DNA of 64,000 bases from positions 62,001 through 126,000 of the forward strand of contig NHNW01000079.1 of NCBI GenBank assembly GCA_002786025.1, given 5' to 3'. Under the pieces are notes generated by a model, which was not told the DNA's origin, made no database searches, and saw only the letters and a list, made by a program, of their open reading frames with translations. Positions 61,105-64,000 of this stretch are shown here, one piece after another; position 1 is the stretch's first letter; each line of letters opens with the position of its first letter. A program made the translations under genes and the position numbers. The stretch is from Zasmidium citrigriseum. Taxonomy: Eukaryota; Ascomycota; Dothideomycetes; Mycosphaerellales; Mycosphaerellaceae.

Positions 61105-61972
61105 ATGGACGATCGGACGTACACTTTGTACCATAGCCATTACTCTTTGCCATCGATCATTGCCCGGTTCTTGGTCTCGATGAGAGGGAGCTCGACGGAT
61201 GGGGAGGATTATCGTTTCCAGGAATGTGCGATCGATATATTTGCGGGCGAACAGCTTTCGACTTTGTTCAAAGCTGGAGGCGATGTTGCTGCAGATGTAA
61301 GGTGTCAGCTCCAGTTCATCATACGGTTGATACTGAACGACCAGATTCCAGCTCTGCGCCGTAACTCAAGCCAGACAGTCGCATCCGGTCCTCTAGAGAT
61401 TACGAGAATCTTGAACTCAATCTATTCAAATCTCATGCCAAGTGAGCACGCAAGATCGATAAGCCACTACGTTACCCAGTTGCAGGCACTCGATTGGTTC
61501 TCGCTCTCGTTGCCGTCACCATATGAAGGATGTTCAAAGACGGTGTTTCAGCAGCAGATCAAACAAAGAATGAAGGGTGAGTGCTCGTCATGGTATTGGG
61601 CGGCTTTGATGTATCGCTCGACGATGTGAGTCCGGCGTTGTGAGAAGGCTGGGGCATGGAACGCTGATGTTTAAGAGCAGACTCGACATTGACGGCGCCG
61701 AGATCGACCGGATACATGCCGAACGCGAGAAGGCAGGACGGCTCTTGCGATCGATCGAAAAACGACTTTTGGATGACGCACATCCGAGCCCATGGGTCTT
61801 TGGACTGGAAGGGCCGGGTGCCATGGATGCCCATCTTGTCCCTTGTCTAGCACGACTGGAAGATGCTGGGAACGGAGATATCGTATCTCAAAGGCTAAGA
61901 CAATATCTCTGCGAAGCAAAAAGATCCGTATACTGGAAGGAGGTGATGGAAGACAGGCTTACACTGCGATAA
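61105..61972 (+). CDS. glutathione S-transferase-like protein
   Basis: Exons 61105-61296, 61345-61625 and 61681-61972 give 254 residues. The N-terminal half is a thioredoxin-like GST domain: TYTLYHSHYSLPSIIARFLV (strand plus helix 1), then, across the first intron, IPALRRNSSQ with the cis-Pro and VASGPLEITRIL. The second half is the all-helical GST C-terminal domain with LLRSIEKRLLDDAHPSPWVF and PGAMDAHLVPCLARL. The catalytic Ser/Tyr is not obvious. Introns are 48 and 55 nt, and the first is invisible to simple ORF reading. Class and substrate unknown. Confidence 0.7.
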
Positions 61973-62651
61973 CATTTTCCATGATTCCCTTGTGTGCGAG
62001 CACAGCGATGCCAGTCATCTCTCCGAGCGGCTGCTGATAGAACATCAAGCTTCTCGTGGATGAAATGAGCATGAATGCTGCCGGTGAGGACTTCGAAAGA
62101 TTGCTGAGAGCTGGCCTGCAAAAACCGGGAGATTGGTGGCTTGATTGGACAAGTTGTGGAATGTGTCGGAGGGAGGTTGGCCATCTGGGAATGCCATCGA
62201 TCCATGAGTCGTGCTTCAGACATCTTGAGGGTTAGACATGGTCGGCGTGCTTGCGCCTGCAGTGCATGCTAAGAGTACGCGCGTGCTTTTGCGTCCGTGA
62301 ATGTCGCTTCCCTAAATCTTAGCAACATCATCAACACCCTCGGCGTGCTTGAAACAACCGAACTTCATACACCATTACATTCTCCTACATGTCTTGATCT
62401 TCAAATGTCTGCACAAGCTACCACACATGAATAGCACGCTCCTTTGTTCGCCACCCTCGCCTCACATGGCAACGTGACAGCCTGATCCGTGAATACCCCT
62501 TTGTTAATCGCACATGCCGCGTTCGGAAAACAACCTCTCAATAGAGCTTGCAACAAACAACACAACCGCTCAACTTCTCATCCACCTTTGACCTCTTCCG
62601 ACATACCCTTCCGTCCTATCCGACTCATGCCAACAGACGTACTCAACCATC
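61973..62651. other. intergenic, nothing recognised
   Basis: About 680 bp between the GST-like gene and the GH79 gene. The last 200 bp are C/A-rich, as in fungal 5' leaders. Confidence 0.45.
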
Positions 62652-64000
62652 ATGAAGAAATATAAACTTCTACCAACCTTACTACTCCTGGCCGGCACCA
62701 CCGACGCTGCCAGAACCATCTCTGTCGCCCAGTCCGTTCCGAAGGGTGCTTCTGCGCCTGTGGATCCGTCGTTTCCTGCGCTAGCTTTCGAGACTTCGTC
62801 TTTCTACAACTATGCGATCGATGAGAATGGAAAGCCGAATGCCTTTTCGCAGAATCTGATTCATGCCATTTTCTCCCGCACCGGCGGAAGACCCGTACTC
62901 AGAGTTGGCGGAACTTCAGGTGACCTTGGACGATACAATGCTGGCCAAAAAGTCCCCGCCAGTCGACCAGCGACCGAAGGCGGTCCAGCATTCGGCAAAC
63001 CCTTTCTGCAAATCGGTCCCTCATACTTCAAGGCATATGACAGCTTCCCCAATGCCGACTACCTGTTCATGGTTCCCTTCCACCACTACTGGCACGGCGA
63101 CACCGAGCGTCTCGACAACATGATCGACTGGGCTGAGCAAGGTCTCAAAGTCATCGGCAACCGTCTCGATGCTCTTGAGATCGGCAATGAGCCCGACTTC
63201 TACAAGAAGGGCAAGTTCGACACCCAGAAGTATGTCAACAAGTTCAACACTGTGCAGAAAGCCCTCTCGAACAAGTTTAAGCAACTTCAGGGAAAGCCAA
63301 TCTACCAGGCATTGGACAAGGCGTACAATCCTCCTGTTGCGGTCCCGGTCTCCGGTGTTAGAGACAAGTTGACCAAGGACACTGTCAAGCAGTATGCTTA
63401 CCACTACTACCAACACTGGGGCGAGTACAATGAGCAAATCCTGCAGCGTCGGATCATGAACCATACCCAGACTGTCAAGGCGATGCGGCCGTTCGCTTCC
63501 AAGGTTAGATACTGGAAGAATAAGAATCGACCCATTCGGCTCCTGATGGATGAGGTTGGCACGAGCATGAAGGCCGGCGAGGGTCACAACAATCTCGGAA
63601 CTGCTCTCTGGCTCGCAGATTACCTCTTGCACAACATGGCGATCGGCATGACTCGGGTTCACTACCAGCAGATAGTAAACCCTGGATTTAACCTCTGGCA
63701 GCCGGTGAAGTCGAAGTGGACTGCCCCCATGGTCCGACCAACCTATTATGCGATGCCCTTCGCGGCCGACTTCATTGGTGGAAAGAACACTCGGGTTCAC
63801 GAGGTTAGGATCCAGAACTCGCACGTCTTATCCGCGTACACCGCCTGGGAGAATGGCAAGCTGGCTCGGATCGCCGTCATCAATCTTGACCTGTGGAAGA
63901 AGGGCCAGGGTAACCGTCCGAACGCCGACTTCAAGATCAAGGGCCTCAAGGGTGTTAAGAACGCCAAGGTCGAGTATCTCACGGCTCCAGATGGTGCTAC
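62652..64000 (+). CDS. GH79 beta-glucuronidase-like glycoside hydrolase (3' end cut by window)
   Basis: An uninterrupted frame runs from the ATG at 62652 to the right edge (449 codons, no stop inside the window). A signal peptide (MKKYKLLPTLLLLAGTTDA) precedes a TIM-barrel catalytic domain: ALAFETSSFYNY, PVLRVGGTSGD, then the acid/base Glu E180 in LEIGNEPDFY and the nucleophile E301 in LLMDEVGTS, the positions expected for clan A retaining enzymes. The end of the window is in the C-terminal beta domain (ARIAVINLDLW). Fungal GH79 enzymes release glucuronic acid (or its 4-O-methyl form) from arabinogalactan-type glycans. Intronless as far as seen. Confidence 0.88.
   Translation, partial: MKKYKLLPTLLLLAGTTDAARTISVAQSVPKGASAPVDPSFPALAFETSSFYNYAIDENGKPNAFSQNLIHAIFSRTGGRPVLRVGGTSGDLGRYNAGQKVPASRPATEGGPAFGKPFLQIGPSYFKAYDSFPNADYLFMVPFHHYWHGDTERLDNMIDWAEQGLKVIGNRLDALEIGNEPDFYKKGKFDTQKYVNKFNTVQKALSNKFKQLQGKPIYQALDKAYNPPVAVPVSGVRDKLTKDTVKQYAYHYYQHWGEYNEQILQRRIMNHTQTVKAMRPFASKVRYWKNKNRPIRLLMDEVGTSMKAGEGHNNLGTALWLADYLLHNMAIGMTRVHYQQIVNPGFNLWQPVKSKWTAPMVRPTYYAMPFAADFIGGKNTRVHEVRIQNSHVLSAYTAWENGKLARIAVINLDLWKKGQGNRPNADFKIKGLKGVKNAKVEYLTAPDGA

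Noticed and set aside
63021..63824. Minus-strand ORF of 267 residues
   Set aside because: Antisense of the GH79 gene, which runs to the window edge without a stop.
1..64000. CRISPR arrays, bacterial operons or prophage
   Set aside because: No regularly spaced repeats or prokaryotic gene organisation; the DNA is clearly fungal nuclear.

Overview
The window is nuclear DNA of a filamentous ascomycete (Pezizomycotina). The evidence is short introns (about 45-60 nt) with GT..AG ends and CTRAY-type branch points, fungus-specific families (Zn2Cys6 clusters, CYP52-type P450, NIF3, COG6, MetAP2, GH79, fungal MFS drug and sugar transporters) and a transposon remnant with a textbook repeat-induced point mutation (RIP) signature. 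A Dothideomycete is my guess from the general look of the proteins; nothing in the sequence proves it.

Region 1 (about 1-24.5 kb) is accessory in character. It holds a Rossmann epimerase-like gene cut by the left edge, a transketolase/dihydroxyacetone synthase C-terminal relic, an aldo-keto reductase, a zinc polyol dehydrogenase, a decayed gag-like element followed by a RIP-saturated tract, an orphan gene, a small protein with three consecutive Zn2Cys6 clusters, a transcription-factor relic, an SDR, a sugar transporter, a DHA1 exporter, two P450s (one CYP52-like), a small cysteine-rich secreted protein, an MDR dehydrogenase and a second DHA1 exporter. There is no PKS, NRPS or terpene synthase. 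The mix fits polyol/pentose or aliphatic-compound catabolism with export better than a classical secondary-metabolite cluster.

Region 2 (25-30.4 kb) is core: COG6 (Golgi tethering), NCS-1 calcium sensor and an F-box protein. Region 3 (30.5-35.4 kb) is a small graveyard: a frameshifted sugar transporter, the C-terminal end of a flavin amine oxidase and degraded ORFs, around one intact secreted aspartic protease.

Region 4 (35.4-64 kb) is mostly housekeeping: RNA polymerase I largest subunit and PRP3 from a shared promoter carrying three imperfect repeats; a mitochondrial PPR protein and mitoribosomal bS18m from a shared promoter; BolA and NIF3 from a shared promoter; MetAP2. Three paralogues of one uncharacterised F-box-like family lie between these genes, one with a frameshifted C terminus. 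A tRNA-derived RNA polymerase III element lies at 52.5-52.8 kb. The right end has a secreted type B carboxylesterase, a small acidic orphan, a GST-fold protein and a GH79 beta-glucuronidase-like enzyme cut by the window edge. Exon coordinates were inferred by eye from splice signals and reading frame.
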